In this document: positions 25,701-34,443 of the stretch, in pieces
How the letters are laid out: each line of letters starts with the position of its first letter
Numbering within the stretch: the stretch's first letter is position 1
Assembly: GCF_047200635.1 (NCBI RefSeq)
Contig: NZ_JBJZOI010000012.1
Span: 1-64,000 of the forward strand
Origin: Saccharopolyspora_C sp047200635
GTDB lineage: Bacteria > Actinomycetota > Actinomycetes > Mycobacteriales > Pseudonocardiaceae
Length of the DNA: 64,000 nucleotides
Direction: 5' to 3'
Position numbers and translations under genes: made by a program
Notes under the pieces: model-generated
The model's input: the letters and a program-made list of their open reading frames with translations, nothing else
Database searches by the model: none
Told to the model about the DNA's origin: nothing

Positions 25701-26884
25701 GCAGCGGGCTCCCGAGCCGCTGACCGCGCGCCCCGGGCGACCACCACCCCGGCGAGCAGCAGCCAGCACCCGAGCACCGAGCTCATCCCGGCCCAGCCCC
25801 AGGCCGCGTAGGCCACGCCGCCGAGCACCCCGCCGACGCTGCTGCCGCCGTAGTAGGCCAGCTGGTACATCGCCGAGGCCTGCCCCCGCGCCGAGGGCGA
25901 GGCGAGCAGCCCCACCCAGCCGCTGGCCACCGAGTGCGCCGCGAAGAAGCCACCGGTGAACACGACCAAACCGAGCAGGATCACCACCAGGTTCCCCGCC
26001 AGCATCAGCAGCAGCCCGAGCAGCGCGGTGCCCAGCCCGGACAGCAGCACCGGCCGACGCCCCCACCGGTCCGCGAACCGGCCCGCCAACGCCGAGGTCA
26101 CGGTGCCCGCCGCGTAGGCGAGGAAGGCCAGCGCCGCCAACGCGGGCGGCACCGACAGCGGCGGTGCCACGAGCCGGAACCCGAGGACGTTGTAGACCGC
26201 CACGAACGCGCCCATGCCGAGCGCGGCCACCAGGAACGGCGCGCGCAAGCCCGGATCGGTCGCGGCGGCCCGCACCCCCACCAGCAGCGGTGTGATCCGC
26301 GGTGCCTGCCGCCGCTGGTGGCGCTCCCGGGGCAGCAGCAGGACGAACGCGATGGTGCAGATCCCGGCGAGCACCGCGACCGCGCCGACGCCCCCGGCCC
26401 AGCCCGCGAAGTCCCCGACGACGCCGCCGAGCAGTCGCCCGGACATCCCGCCGAGGGTGGTGCCCGCCACGTAGAGGCCCATCGTGGCGCCGAGGTCGCG
26501 GCCGCCGGTCTCGTCGGCCAGGTACGCGGCGGCGACCGCCGCGAGGCCGGCGACGGCGGCCCCCTGCACCAGGCGCAGCCCCACCATCAGCGGGAAGTCG
26601 CCGACGAACGGCAGCAGCAGCCCGATCAGCTCGGCCAGCAGCAGCGAGCAGACCATCACCCGGCGCCTGCCGACCACCTCGGAGAGCGTGCCCAGCGGGA
26701 TCGCCGCCACCGCGAGGCCGAGCGTGCCCGCCGAGACGAGCAGCGCGACCGTCCCCGGTTCGAGCCCGAAGGCATCGGCGAACTGCGGCAGCACCGGTTG
26801 CGGCGCGTACAGCAGCGCGAACAGCGCGAGCGCCCCGGCCAGCAGGGCGAGGCGGATGCGGCGGATCCGGGTGGCGTCAGGCAC
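25679..26884 (-). CDS. MFS transporter (YnfM/AraJ-like)
   Basis: 401 aa with 12 hydrophobic segments. MFS motif A is GRRRVMV after helix 2 and again as FADRWGRRPVLLSG between helices 8 and 9. The start QPVLPQFADAFG is typical of the YnfM/DHA1 subgroup, probably a drug or metabolite exporter. Its GTG start at 26884 has TACGGT seven bases upstream (leaderless). The divergent LysR gene 63 bases away is the likely regulator. Confidence 0.87.
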   Translation of the reverse strand: MPDATRIRRIRLALLAGALALFALLYAPQPVLPQFADAFGLEPGTVALLVSAGTLGLAVAAIPLGTLSEVVGRRRVMVCSLLLAELIGLLLPFVGDFPLMVGLRLVQGAAVAGLAAVAAAYLADETGGRDLGATMGLYVAGTTLGGMSGRLLGGVVGDFAGWAGGVGAVAVLAGICTIAFVLLLPRERHQRRQAPRITPLLVGVRAAATDPGLRAPFLVAALGMGAFVAVYNVLGFRLVAPPLSVPPALAALAFLAYAAGTVTSALAGRFADRWGRRPVLLSGLGTALLGLLLMLAGNLVVILLGLVVFTGGFFAAHSVASGWVGLLASPSARGQASAMYQLAYYGGSSVGGVLGGVAYAAWGWAGMSSVLGCWLLLAGVVVARGARSAAREPAAQVASES

Positions 26885-26891
26885 GAGTCGG

Positions 26892-26897
26892 ACCGTA
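26892..26897 (-). promoter_or_regulatory. -10 box of the MFS gene (leaderless)
   Basis: TACGGT (minus strand), seven bases before GTG 26884, inside the short region shared with the divergent lysR gene. Confidence 0.5.
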
Positions 26898-26947
26898 AGA
26901 GCCGCTAACTAATGCGTCCAATGCGCGCCGGGACCACAATTCATGCC

Positions 26948-27868
26948 GTGATGGATGATTCCCGCCAGCCTCCCGACGCCGCCCAGCTCAGCGCGCTGCT
27001 CGCCCCGACCCTGGACCTGCTGCGCGCGGTGGCCGCAGAGGGGCATCTCACACGCGCCGCCGACCGGCTCGGCATCCCGCAACCCACCGTGAGCCGCACC
27101 CTCGCCCGGTTGTCGGCCCGGCTCGGCACCGAGATCACCGCCCGGGACGGGCGCGGCGTCCGGCTGACCCGCGCAGGGGCGCAGCTGGCGGCGGCGGCCG
27201 AGGAGTCCTTCCGGGTGCTCACCGATCGCTGTCGCGAACTCGTCGAGGAGCTGGACCCGGACCGGGGGCGGGTCGCGCTCGGGTTCCAGCACACGATGGG
27301 CACCGCGCTGGTCCCCGGTCTGATCCGCGCGTTCCGCGCCGCGCACCCCGGGGTGCGGTTCCGGCTGGCGCAGGGCGCGCGGGACGACCTGCTCGCCGAC
27401 GCTCGCGCGGGCTCGCTCGACCTGTGCCTGGTGTCCCCGCCACCTGCCGGGGCGGAGTGGGAGTCGGGGGCGGTGACGCGAGACGAGCTGGTCGCGGTCG
27501 TGCCGCCCGGGCACCGGCTCGCCGACCGGCCCGAGGTGGAGCTGGCCGACCTGGCCGGGGAGGACTTCGCCCTGCTGAGCCCGGGCTACGGGCTGCGGCG
27601 CATCGTCACCGAGCTCGCCGAGGTCGCCGGGGTGTCGCTGCGCTCCTCCTGGGAGGGGCAGGACGTGGACACGGTTCGCGGCCTGGTCGCGGCGGGGCTA
27701 GGCGTCACCGTGCTGCCCCGCGCGCTCGGCGGCGCGGCAGCCGGCACCGTGGAGCTCTCGCTCTCCCCGGCGGCGCACCGCACCGTGAGCATCGCCTGGC
27801 CCGCCGGCCGCACCCCGCCGCCCGCCGTGCGCGCCTTCCGCGACCACGCGATCTCCGGACGGCGGTGA
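26948..27868 (+). CDS. LysR-family transcriptional regulator
   Basis: 306 aa from GTG 26948 (VMDDSRQPPDAAQL); ATG 26912 would add 12 residues. CACAAT seven bases before 26948 supports a leaderless start there. The HTH is LDLLRAVAAEGHLTRAADRLGIPQPTVSRTLARLSARLG (about 20-58), followed by the substrate-binding domain (VALGFQHTMGTALVPGLIRAF). It is divergent from the MFS exporter, the standard LysR arrangement, so control of that gene and itself is inferred. Confidence 0.88.
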   Translation: MMDDSRQPPDAAQLSALLAPTLDLLRAVAAEGHLTRAADRLGIPQPTVSRTLARLSARLGTEITARDGRGVRLTRAGAQLAAAAEESFRVLTDRCRELVEELDPDRGRVALGFQHTMGTALVPGLIRAFRAAHPGVRFRLAQGARDDLLADARAGSLDLCLVSPPPAGAEWESGAVTRDELVAVVPPGHRLADRPEVELADLAGEDFALLSPGYGLRRIVTELAEVAGVSLRSSWEGQDVDTVRGLVAAGLGVTVLPRALGGAAAGTVELSLSPAAHRTVSIAWPAGRTPPPAVRAFRDHAISGRR

Positions 27869-27898
27869 TCCCGCGGGGAACGAGTCCACCGCGGGATC
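27867..27898. terminator. Bidirectional terminator between lysR and pepA
   Basis: GATCCCGCGG (27867-27876) and CCGCGGGATC (27889-27898), perfect 10-bp stem, 12-nt loop, between convergent genes. Confidence 0.75.
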
Positions 27899-27917
27899 AT
27901 CCGGGAGCGCGACGCGC

Positions 27918-29498
27918 TCAGTTCGACAGCGACGCCGCCAGCTCGACGAGCGTCCGGGCCGCGAAGCCGGTGGCCCCGGCCACGACCTCGTCGTAGTTCT
28001 TGTCCGCACGGCCCGGACCGGCGATGTCCAGGTGCGCCCACGGGATCTCACCGACGAACTCGCGCAGGAACAGCGCGGCCGTGATCCCGCCGGGCCCCTG
28101 CGGCGCCTGGCGCACGTCGGCGAGTTCACCGCGCACGTCGGCCGCGTGGTCCTCCAGCAGCGGCATCGGCCACCACTTCTCACCCACCCGCTCGCCGGCC
28201 TCGCGGACCGCGCGGCCGAGCTCCTCGTCGGTGCTGAACAGCCCGCCGGTGCGCAGCCCCAGCGCGACCTTCATCGCCCCGGTCAGCGTGGCCACGTCGA
28301 CGAGGTAGTCCGGGGAGAGGCGGCGCACCGCGTAGGCCAGCGCGTCCGCGAGCACCATCCGGCCCTCGGCATCGGTGTTGCCGACCTCGGTCGTCGTCCC
28401 GCCGTAGTGGCGCACCACGTCGCCGGGCCGGTAGCTGCTGCCGGAGACGTGGTTCTCCGCCGCGGGCACCAGTGCCGTGACCCGCACCGGCAGCCGCAGC
28501 CGGGCGATGGACAGCAGTGCGCTGAGCACCGCCCCGCCGCCGGCCATGTCGGTGCGCATCAAGTGCATCCCGTCCGCGGGCTTGATCGAGATGCCGCCGG
28601 TGTCGAAGGTGATGCCCTTGCCCACCAGCACCAGGTGCGGCCCGGTCTTCTTGCCCTCGGGACGCCAGGTCAGCTCCAGCAACCGGGGCGGGCTCGCCGA
28701 ACCGCCGCCGACCGCGAGCATCCCGCCGAACCCCTTGTCCGCGAGCCACTTCTCGTCCCGGACCACCGACGTCACCCCGGGCAGCGGGCGGGCGAGCTCG
28801 GTGCCCGCGGCGGCCAGCCACACCGGGTTCTTCACGTTCGAGGGCGCGTTGGCCAGGTCCCGCGCCAGCGAGGTCGCGGCGGCCCACTCCTCGGCCCGCG
28901 CCACGGCCACGCGCAGCGGATCCGCGTCCGCGCCCTTCGGGGTCACCAGTAATGCCTTGCGCATCCGCGGTGCCACCGGTTCGACCGACACCCGGAACCG
29001 GTAGTCGCCCAGCGACAACCCGAGCGTCAGCTCCGAGACCAGCTCGGCGTCGGCGCCGTCGGGCAGCCGGACCTGCACGTACTCCGCGTCCGCCCCGTCG
29101 CCGAGGTCCGCGGGGTCGGCGTCGTCCTCCGCGATGCCCTCGCCGAGCTTGGCGCGGGCCGCCCGCGCGATCGCCGCGCCGACCGAGCGCCACCCGCCCG
29201 GCGCACCGGACCCGGCGCCCACGACCCAGCCGAACCGCCCGTCGGACAGCGGCACCGTGCGCACCTCGCCCACGGACGACGTGGCGCCCAGCGACACGAG
29301 CAACGAGGGATCCACTCCCCACGGTTCGGCGGCCGCGGCGAGATCGGGCCCGTCGGCCCCGTCGAACACCGGCACCGCCGTCGGCACGCCGTCCCGCCAC
29401 CGCGAGACCACGTCCACTTCGACCAGCGCTGTCGGGATCACCGGCAGCGCTGCCTGCTCCGGGGATCGCGACGAACCGAACACCGAGGAATCGGACAC
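27918..29498 (-). CDS. pepA: Leucyl aminopeptidase (M17)
   Basis: 526 aa. GTG 29498 has GGAAGGA at 9 nt; a longer start at 29519 lacks one. M17 motifs are VGKGITFDTGGISIKPADGM, MRTDMAGGGAVL and NTDAEGRMVLADAL (usually NTDAEGRL, so Met replaces Leu), which carry the two-zinc ligands and catalytic Lys/Arg. The cytosolic hexamer trims N-terminal residues from peptides. Length is usual for actinobacteria. Monocistronic between two terminators. Confidence 0.93.
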   Translation of the reverse strand: MSDSSVFGSSRSPEQAALPVIPTALVEVDVVSRWRDGVPTAVPVFDGADGPDLAAAAEPWGVDPSLLVSLGATSSVGEVRTVPLSDGRFGWVVGAGSGAPGGWRSVGAAIARAARAKLGEGIAEDDADPADLGDGADAEYVQVRLPDGADAELVSELTLGLSLGDYRFRVSVEPVAPRMRKALLVTPKGADADPLRVAVARAEEWAAATSLARDLANAPSNVKNPVWLAAAGTELARPLPGVTSVVRDEKWLADKGFGGMLAVGGGSASPPRLLELTWRPEGKKTGPHLVLVGKGITFDTGGISIKPADGMHLMRTDMAGGGAVLSALLSIARLRLPVRVTALVPAAENHVSGSSYRPGDVVRHYGGTTTEVGNTDAEGRMVLADALAYAVRRLSPDYLVDVATLTGAMKVALGLRTGGLFSTDEELGRAVREAGERVGEKWWPMPLLEDHAADVRGELADVRQAPQGPGGITAALFLREFVGEIPWAHLDIAGPGRADKNYDEVVAGATGFAARTLVELAASLSN

Positions 29499-29555
29499 GG
29501 ATTGAAATCCTTCCCGCACTTGAAGACAGGGCTGACTCGGGCCACTCCACGAACG

Positions 29556-29592
29556 CCGGCTCCGGCAATCGCGGCGCGAATGCCGGAGCCGG
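29556..29592 (-). terminator. Terminator hairpin after the DUF3117 gene
   Basis: CCGGCTCCGGCA and TGCCGGAGCCGG form a perfect 12-bp stem with a 13-nt loop, 38 bases past the DUF3117 stop codon. Confidence 0.75.
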
Positions 29593-29630
29593 TGACGACC
29601 GGATGCACGCCGATCGCTTGCGCAGCGGCC

Positions 29631-29798
29631 TCAGCCGGTGGCAGATTCCAAGGCGTCGCCCAGGTTCTTGGCCTCCTCCACCGACATCTCGACGACGAGC
29701 CGCCCACCGCCCTCAAGGGGGACGCGCATCACGATTCCGCGACCCTCCTTCGTCACCTCGAGGGGACCGTCACCGGTCCGGGGCTTCATGGCCGCCAT
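29631..29798 (-). CDS. DUF3117 small protein (Rv1211-like)
   Basis: 55 aa from ATG 29798 with GGAGGGAG 8 nt before it. The sequence MAAMKPRTGDGPLEVTKEGR leads into a compact beta-type domain ending EEAKNLGDALESATG, the whole of the DUF3117 family, strongly conserved across actinobacteria. Function unknown. It has its own promoter region and terminator. Confidence 0.9.
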   Translation of the reverse strand: MAAMKPRTGDGPLEVTKEGRGIVMRVPLEGGGRLVVEMSVEEAKNLGDALESATG

Positions 29799-30172
29799 AG
29801 CGTGCTCCCTCCGTGAACTCTTCCCACCCGCTGATCGCCCACAATCAGACGGGTCCAGCACCATTCTCCCCCATCCGGACGCAGCCGCGAAACCGAACCG
29901 ATCAACTCGTGTCGCTCGTGCGCTGGTCGAATGCCGAGCCGGGGTGGCAGACTCGGCCGACGTGCGGGCTTGTTCGGGGATTTTCGGCGCTGAGCGCGAT
30001 CACTCGTGCGGGCGTCGTGCCGCCGCCGCGGGACGTCCGCTCCACCGTCCCTTCAGGACCTCCCCCGCGATGCGCACCGTCACCGCTCCGGCACCCCTCG
30101 TGCGCGTCCACTGTGGATGCGCTGGTCGGAGGGGTCGTGGCCCGCGCACCTCAGGCGACGAAAGGACGAGAT
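29799..30172. other. Divergent promoter region, no gene seen
   Basis: 374 bases between DUF3117 and the enoyl-CoA hydratase gene. It is less GC-rich near 29830-29960 and should hold both promoters. Short frames here have no SD and no family match. Confidence 0.5.
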
Positions 30173-30961
30173 GTGTCCGAAGTACTGCTGACCCGGGACA
30201 CCGGTGGCGTGCGGCTGCTCACGCTGAACCGGCCGGAGTCGTTCAACGCGCTCAACGTCGAGCTCAAGCTCGCGCTGCTCGCCGCGCTGCGGGAAGCGGC
30301 GGCGGACGACGCGGTGCGCGCGGTGGTGCTCGCGGGAGCCGGGCGGTCGTTCTGCGTCGGGCAGGACCTCAAGGAGCACATCGCGCTGCTGGACAACGGT
30401 GATCCCAGTCCACTGCGGACGGTGGAGGAGCACTACAACCCGCTGATCCGCGCGGTGGCCACCATGCCGAAGCCGATCATCGCGGCGGTCAACGGCAGCG
30501 CGGCCGGGGCGGGCGCCTCGCTCGCGTTCGCCTGCGACCTGCGGGTTTCGGCCGCCGACTCCAAGTTCCTGATGGCCTTCGCCAACGTGGCGCTGTCCAC
30601 CGACTCCGGCGCCTCCTGGACGCTGCCGCGACTGGTCGGCTACGGGCGCGCGATGGAGCTGCTGCTGCTGGCCGAGCCGGTCGCCGCCGAGGAGGCGCTG
30701 CGGATCGGCATGGTCAACCGCGTGGTGGACGCGGGCGGGGCCGCCGAAGCGGCGGTGGAACTCGCCGGCCGGATGGCCACCGGGCCGACCAGCGCCTACG
30801 CGCGGATCAAGGAGACGATGCGCGCCGCCGCCGCGGAGGGCCTGGACGAGGCCCTCGACGTGGAGGCGGGCGCGCAGATCGAAGCGGGTCAGACCCACGA
30901 CCACCGGGAGGCGGTCGCGGCGTTCCTGGAGAAGCGGTCGGCGAACTTCACCGGCCGCTGA
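30173..30961 (+). CDS. Enoyl-CoA hydratase/isomerase (crotonase family)
   Basis: 262 aa from GTG 30173 with AAAGGA at 6-7 nt. Crotonase landmarks are LNRPESFNALN, the oxyanion segment GAGRSFCVGQDLKEH, and AAVNGSAAGAGASLAFACDLRVSA with the second oxyanion Gly. The first catalytic Glu of hydratases is replaced here around FANVALSTDSGASWTLPRLVG, where Asp and Ser occur, as in PaaG-type isomerases. A 1,2-epoxyphenylacetyl-CoA or 2,3-enoyl isomerase is thus as likely as a hydratase. Confidence 0.85.
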   Translation: MSEVLLTRDTGGVRLLTLNRPESFNALNVELKLALLAALREAAADDAVRAVVLAGAGRSFCVGQDLKEHIALLDNGDPSPLRTVEEHYNPLIRAVATMPKPIIAAVNGSAAGAGASLAFACDLRVSAADSKFLMAFANVALSTDSGASWTLPRLVGYGRAMELLLLAEPVAAEEALRIGMVNRVVDAGGAAEAAVELAGRMATGPTSAYARIKETMRAAAAEGLDEALDVEAGAQIEAGQTHDHREAVAAFLEKRSANFTGR

Positions 30962-30972
30962 CCCCGCACGTC

Positions 30973-31003
30973 CCGGGCCGCCCGCCACCGGTGGGCGGCC
31001 CGG
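30973..31003. terminator. Bidirectional terminator
   Basis: CCGGGCCGCCC and GGGCGGCCCGG, perfect 11-bp stem, 9-nt loop, between the convergent crotonase and SRPBCC genes. Confidence 0.78.
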
Positions 31004-31005
31004 TG

Positions 31006-31467
31006 TCACGCCGGGGCGCGGTGCTGCGGGCAGAACTCGGCGAAGCGCTCCAGCGAGCGCCGCAGGCCCCACGCGAAGCCGGGGCGCAGCACCGGCCACA
31101 GCGGGCCGGTGCCGGTGGGCATCGACAGGTCCTCCCACCACACGAAGACCGACTCGTCGGAGTCGCCTCGCGCGATCACCCGGAACCCGCCCTCGCCGGA
31201 GATCAGCGAGCCGGTGTGGCGCACCCGGCAGCACATCGGCGGGCGCATCTCCACGATCTCCATCGTGTCCAGGAAGCCGACACCGCCGATCCCGGTGAAC
31301 GCGGCGAGCTCGCTGCCGGGACCACCGTCGCCGCGGACCACGTGCACCTGGGTGCCGAGCATCCACTCGCCCTGCCGCCGCCAGTCCGTCGCCGCCGCCC
31401 ACACCTGCTCCGGCGCGGCGCGCACCGGCACCTCCAGCTCCAGTTGCGCGTTGCCCACCCGACTCAC
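31006..31467 (-). CDS. SRPBCC (polyketide cyclase-like) protein
   Basis: 153 aa. A START-like fold is indicated by LELEVPVRAAPEQVWAAATDWRRQGEWM at the start, a central LDTMEIVEMRPPMCCRVRHTG strand pair and a final long helix (GLRRSLERFAEFC). GTG 31467 overlaps the stop of the DivIVA-like gene by four bases, so the two are coupled. Ligand and function unknown. Confidence 0.8.
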   Translation of the reverse strand: MSRVGNAQLELEVPVRAAPEQVWAAATDWRRQGEWMLGTQVHVVRGDGGPGSELAAFTGIGGVGFLDTMEIVEMRPPMCCRVRHTGSLISGEGGFRVIARGDSDESVFVWWEDLSMPTGTGPLWPVLRPGFAWGLRRSLERFAEFCPQHRAPA

Positions 31468-31805
31468 TCCTCCTGGTCCACCTCACGGGCGCGCCGCAGC
31501 TGCTCGCCCGCGATGTCGAGCTGCCGGTGCAGCACCGCGACCTGGCCGCGCAGGTCGTCGACCTCGTTGGCCAGCCGCTCCAGCGCCCAGTCCACCTCGG
31601 TGGCCTTGTACCCGCGCAGGACCTGTTGAAACCGCAGCGCCCGCACGTCGGCGCCCTCCACGTCCACGGCGGGGAGCCGGGTGGGGGTCGCGCCCGGCGG
31701 CAGCGCCTCCAGCTGCTCCCCCCGGCCGAAGACGAGGGCGGCGAGGAGGTAGATCACCGCGGCGACCACGAGCACGACGAACAGGTAGATCAGCGCACTA
31801 GCCAC
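31464..31805 (-). CDS. DivIVA-domain membrane protein (Rv1209-like)
   Basis: 113 aa from GTG 31805. One N-terminal transmembrane helix (LIYLFVVLVVAAVIYLLAALVFG), then a DivIVA-type segment VEGADVRALRFQQVLRGYKATEVDWALERLANEV (about 48-82) and a coiled coil (LRGQVAVLHRQLDIAGEQLRR). Such proteins may sit at poles or septa and recruit wall-synthesis partners; the role here is inferred from the family. It is translationally coupled to the SRPBCC gene. Confidence 0.85.
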   Translation of the reverse strand: MASALIYLFVVLVVAAVIYLLAALVFGRGEQLEALPPGATPTRLPAVDVEGADVRALRFQQVLRGYKATEVDWALERLANEVDDLRGQVAVLHRQLDIAGEQLRRAREVDQEE

Positions 31806-31841
31806 GCTCCGATCGTGGCACGGACGAGCGGCGGTGCTCGC

Positions 31842-32192
31842 TCAGGTCCCGGTCGGCGCCTGGGCGGGGATTATCTTCCCCTCCAGCACGCCCTCGATGG
31901 CGGAGGTGAACTCCCTCCAGGCGCGGCGCTCCGAGCGCAGCGCATCCACGCCGGCCGAGGTCAGGCGGTAGGTGCGGCGCTGCCTGCCGCCGACGGTGCT
32001 CCAGGCGCTGCTGACGAACTCCGCGCGCTCCAGGCGGCGCAGCGCCGGGTAGACGGTCCCGGTCGGCAGGTCCAGCGCACCCCCGCTGCGCTGCTGCAAC
32101 GCCTCGATGATCGCGTAGCCGTGCAGCTGTCTGCCGTCGAGCGTGGCAAGCAGCAGAGCGTCGAGGTGGCCACGGAGCGCATCAGCCTTCAC
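31842..32192 (-). CDS. PadR-family transcriptional regulator
   Basis: 116 aa from GTG 32192 (VKADALRGHLDALLLATLDG). Longer ATG starts at 32213 and 32219 lie upstream of a good -10 and so are less likely. The PadR winged helix is clear (LHGYAIIEALQQRSGGALDLPTGTVYPALRRLE), with the wing RTYRLTSAGVDAL. PadR proteins usually repress a transporter or stress gene and themselves; no obvious target is adjacent. Confidence 0.88.
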   Translation of the reverse strand: MKADALRGHLDALLLATLDGRQLHGYAIIEALQQRSGGALDLPTGTVYPALRRLERAEFVSSAWSTVGGRQRRTYRLTSAGVDALRSERRAWREFTSAIEGVLEGKIIPAQAPTGT

Positions 32193-32528
32193 AGGTAGCG
32201 ACTCTACGGTCATTCGCATCCACTGTCACCGTCGCGACGCAAGGGGCCGATGGTCCTTTCCTGGTCGCAAGTTCGGTGAGTTCGATCACTCACCCGCTCG
32301 GCGGGCGGCTGCCGCCGCGCGGGGCTGCGGCGATCGGCCGACCGGCCGACCGGCAGCATCGCGTTTCGTGACCGCTTTCCCGGCGTATGGCCCCGATCGT
32401 GGGTCGTTGCTGGACCGAACGAGTGGATCGATTCACAAGGGACTCATCGTCCCTCCCGGCGGCAGCACACTGCGGATCATCAGGCGCGCCCGAGGAGAGC
32501 GCGCCGACGAGGAGGCGCGGAGGTCGGC
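32193..32528. other. Divergent intergenic region with a dyad
   Basis: 336 bases between padR and the next plus-strand gene. Besides the padR promoter it holds a perfect dyad GGTGAGT-TCGATC-ACTCACC (32275-32294), a candidate repressor operator, and a short CGGCCGAC tandem repeat near 32335. No gene was seen. Confidence 0.5.
32201..32229 (-). promoter_or_regulatory. padR promoter (-35/-10), leaderless
   Basis: On the minus strand, GTGACA, a 17-base spacer and TAGAGT are followed after eight bases by the GTG start. This is the best complete promoter in the window. Confidence 0.65.
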
Positions 32529-32948
32529 GTGCACGACGACAGCGAACGGCAGGCTCCCGGTCCGGTCGACGAGCGGGACGTCGTCCTGCCCGCTCCCCGG
32601 AGCCGCGCTGATGCGGAGGCCACGCTCCGCGTCATCGACCCCGATCACGACACCCGGCCCGCCCGCGACACCGCGGCCTCCCGGTGCGGTTCCTCCCGGA
32701 ACGGCCTGGACGACCTGCGGGTGCGGATCGCGGCCCTGGTCGAGGCGGTGCACGACCTGCCCGCCACCGGCCTGGAGCTGGACGAGGCCCAGTGGCGCGT
32801 CGACGAGCTCGCCCAGGAGATCAACCGCCCCTACCCGAGCCCGCCCCGGGTGCGCTCGCGCTGGCTGAGGCTGGCCCCGCTGCTGCGCGAGCTGGACGCC
32901 GCGCTGCCCGTCACCGCGACCGGCGAGATGATCGACGACGCCTTCTGA
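32529..32948 (+). CDS. Hypothetical protein, 139 aa
   Basis: GTG 32529 has GGAGG at 5-6 nt. The N-terminal 55 residues are disordered and charged. The C-terminal half is helical (LDDLRVRIAALVEAVHDLP, then ELDEAQWRVDELAQEINRPYP and WLRLAPLLRELDAALP) and looks like a small compact domain. It has no membrane helix and no known family that I can name. It ends one base before the stop codon of folP2 on the other strand. Confidence 0.7.
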   Translation: MHDDSERQAPGPVDERDVVLPAPRSRADAEATLRVIDPDHDTRPARDTAASRCGSSRNGLDDLRVRIAALVEAVHDLPATGLELDEAQWRVDELAQEINRPYPSPPRVRSRWLRLAPLLRELDAALPVTATGEMIDDAF

Positions 32949-33827
32949 TCAGGCCAGCGCGCGCAGCACCTGGTCGGGCGGCCGGGTCCCGGCGATGCTG
33001 GCCACCACGTCCACCACCCGGCGGGTGGCGGCGACCTGGTGCGCGCGGAACACGCGGGCCCCGCTCCAGGCCGCGACGGCCGTGGCCGCCAAGGTGCCCT
33101 CCAGGCGCTCGGACACCCCCGCGCCGAGGGTCTCGCCGATGAAGTCCTTGTTCGACAGCGCCATCAGCACCGGCCAGCCGGTCGCGACCAGCTCCCCCAC
33201 CCGGCGAACCAGCTCCAGCCCGTGCCAGGTGTTCTTGCCGAAGTCGTGCGTGGGGTCGATCAGCACCCCGGCCCGCGGCACGCCGAGCCGGACCGCCAGC
33301 TCGGCGCGCTCCACCACCTCCGCCGCCACCTGCGCCACCACGTCCGGGTAGCGCACCCGGTACGGGTCGGTGCGCGGCGGCAGACCACCGGTGTGCGAGC
33401 ACACCACGCCCACGCCGAACTCGGCGGCGACCCGCGCCACCTCCGGATCCGCTCCGGCCCAGGTGTCGTTGAGCAGGTCCGCGCCCGCCTCGCACACCCG
33501 GCGGGCAACGGTGCCCCGCCAGGTGTCGACGCTGAGCACCAGGTCCGGGTGCCGCTCGCGCACCGCCGCCACGAACGGCACCACCCGGCGCGACTCCTCG
33601 TCGGCGTCCACCCGCTCGCCCTGCGCCCCGGCCCGGACCCCGCCGATGTCCACGATGTCGGCGCCCTCCTCCACCGCGGCGTCCACCGCCGCCAGCGCGG
33701 CCTCGGCGGCGAAGGTGGCCCCCCGGTCGAAGAAGGAGTCGCGGGTGCGGTTGACGATGGCCATGACCAGCGGTCGATCCCCGGCCACGTCCTTGTCCCC
33801 GAACCGCAGCGCGGGCATCGACGTCAT
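32949..33827 (-). CDS. folP2: FolP2-like dihydropteroate synthase homologue
   Basis: 292 aa from ATG 33827. The TIM barrel of pterin-binding enzymes is present: MAIVNRTRDSFFDRGATF, VLSVDTWRGTVARRV, DLLNDTWAG, LIDPTHDFGKNT and LMALSNKDFIGETLG. The canonical loop GGESTRPG of active dihydropteroate synthases reads GGVRAGAQGERV here, as in mycobacterial FolP2, which does not act as DHPS. It should therefore be regarded as a paralogue of unknown activity; a true FolP is expected elsewhere in the genome. Confidence 0.87.
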   Translation of the reverse strand: MTSMPALRFGDKDVAGDRPLVMAIVNRTRDSFFDRGATFAAEAALAAVDAAVEEGADIVDIGGVRAGAQGERVDADEESRRVVPFVAAVRERHPDLVLSVDTWRGTVARRVCEAGADLLNDTWAGADPEVARVAAEFGVGVVCSHTGGLPPRTDPYRVRYPDVVAQVAAEVVERAELAVRLGVPRAGVLIDPTHDFGKNTWHGLELVRRVGELVATGWPVLMALSNKDFIGETLGAGVSERLEGTLAATAVAAWSGARVFRAHQVAATRRVVDVVASIAGTRPPDQVLRALA

Positions 33828-33885
33828 GGCCTCGATCCTGGCACGTCCGCCCGCCGTTGCGGTCCGCCTCGGTGCGTGACCTCCG

Positions 33886-34443
33886 TCAGCCCGCCGCGCA
33901 CGCGTCCAGGGCGGCGTCCACGTCGGTGACGACGGTGAGCGCGTCCAGCGAGCGCTGCGAGGCGAAGCCCGACTCCACGAGTCCGCGCACCCACTCCAGC
34001 AGGCCCGCGAAGTGCCCGTTGGGATCGAGGACCACCACCGGCTTCTCGTGCATCCCGATGTAGCGGGAGGTCCACACCTCGAACAGCTCCTCGCAGGTGC
34101 CGATCCCGCCGGGCAGCGTGAGGAACGCCGAGGCGTGCGCGTCCATCAGCCCCTTGCGCTCCCGCATGGTGTCGACGACGAGGAGCTCGTCGGCGTCGTC
34201 GTCGGCCACCTCGCGGTCCACCAGGGCGCGCGGGATCACTCCGACGGTCCGCCCACCACCGGCCCGGGTGGCCCGGGCGACCTCGCCCATCATCGAGACC
34301 CGGCCGCCCCCGGAGACCAGGGTCCAGCCGCGCTTGGCGATGGCCGTGCCGACCTCGGCGGCCAGGTCCAGGTGGTGCTGGTCCACCGGCCCCGACGCGC
34401 AGTAGACGCACACCGCGATCCCGGCGGCCTGCTCCTCGTTCAA
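33886..34443 (-). CDS. LOG-family protein (nucleotide phosphoribohydrolase-like), first copy
   Basis: 185 aa. TTG 34443 is preferred: GGGAGGAG stands 5-6 nt before it, and it overlaps the previous stop as TTGA. ATG 34458 would lie upstream of that SD. The Rossmann-like LOG fold shows VYCASGPVDQHH, SGGGRVSMMGEVAR, MRERKGLMDAHA and the catalytic PGGIGTCEELFE. LOG enzymes release cytokinin-type bases from nucleoside monophosphates; related bacterial proteins hydrolyse NMPs. Rv1205 is the mycobacterial counterpart. Confidence 0.87.
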   Translation of the reverse strand: MNEEQAAGIAVCVYCASGPVDQHHLDLAAEVGTAIAKRGWTLVSGGGRVSMMGEVARATRAGGGRTVGVIPRALVDREVADDDADELLVVDTMRERKGLMDAHASAFLTLPGGIGTCEELFEVWTSRYIGMHEKPVVVLDPNGHFAGLLEWVRGLVESGFASQRSLDALTVVTDVDAALDACAAG

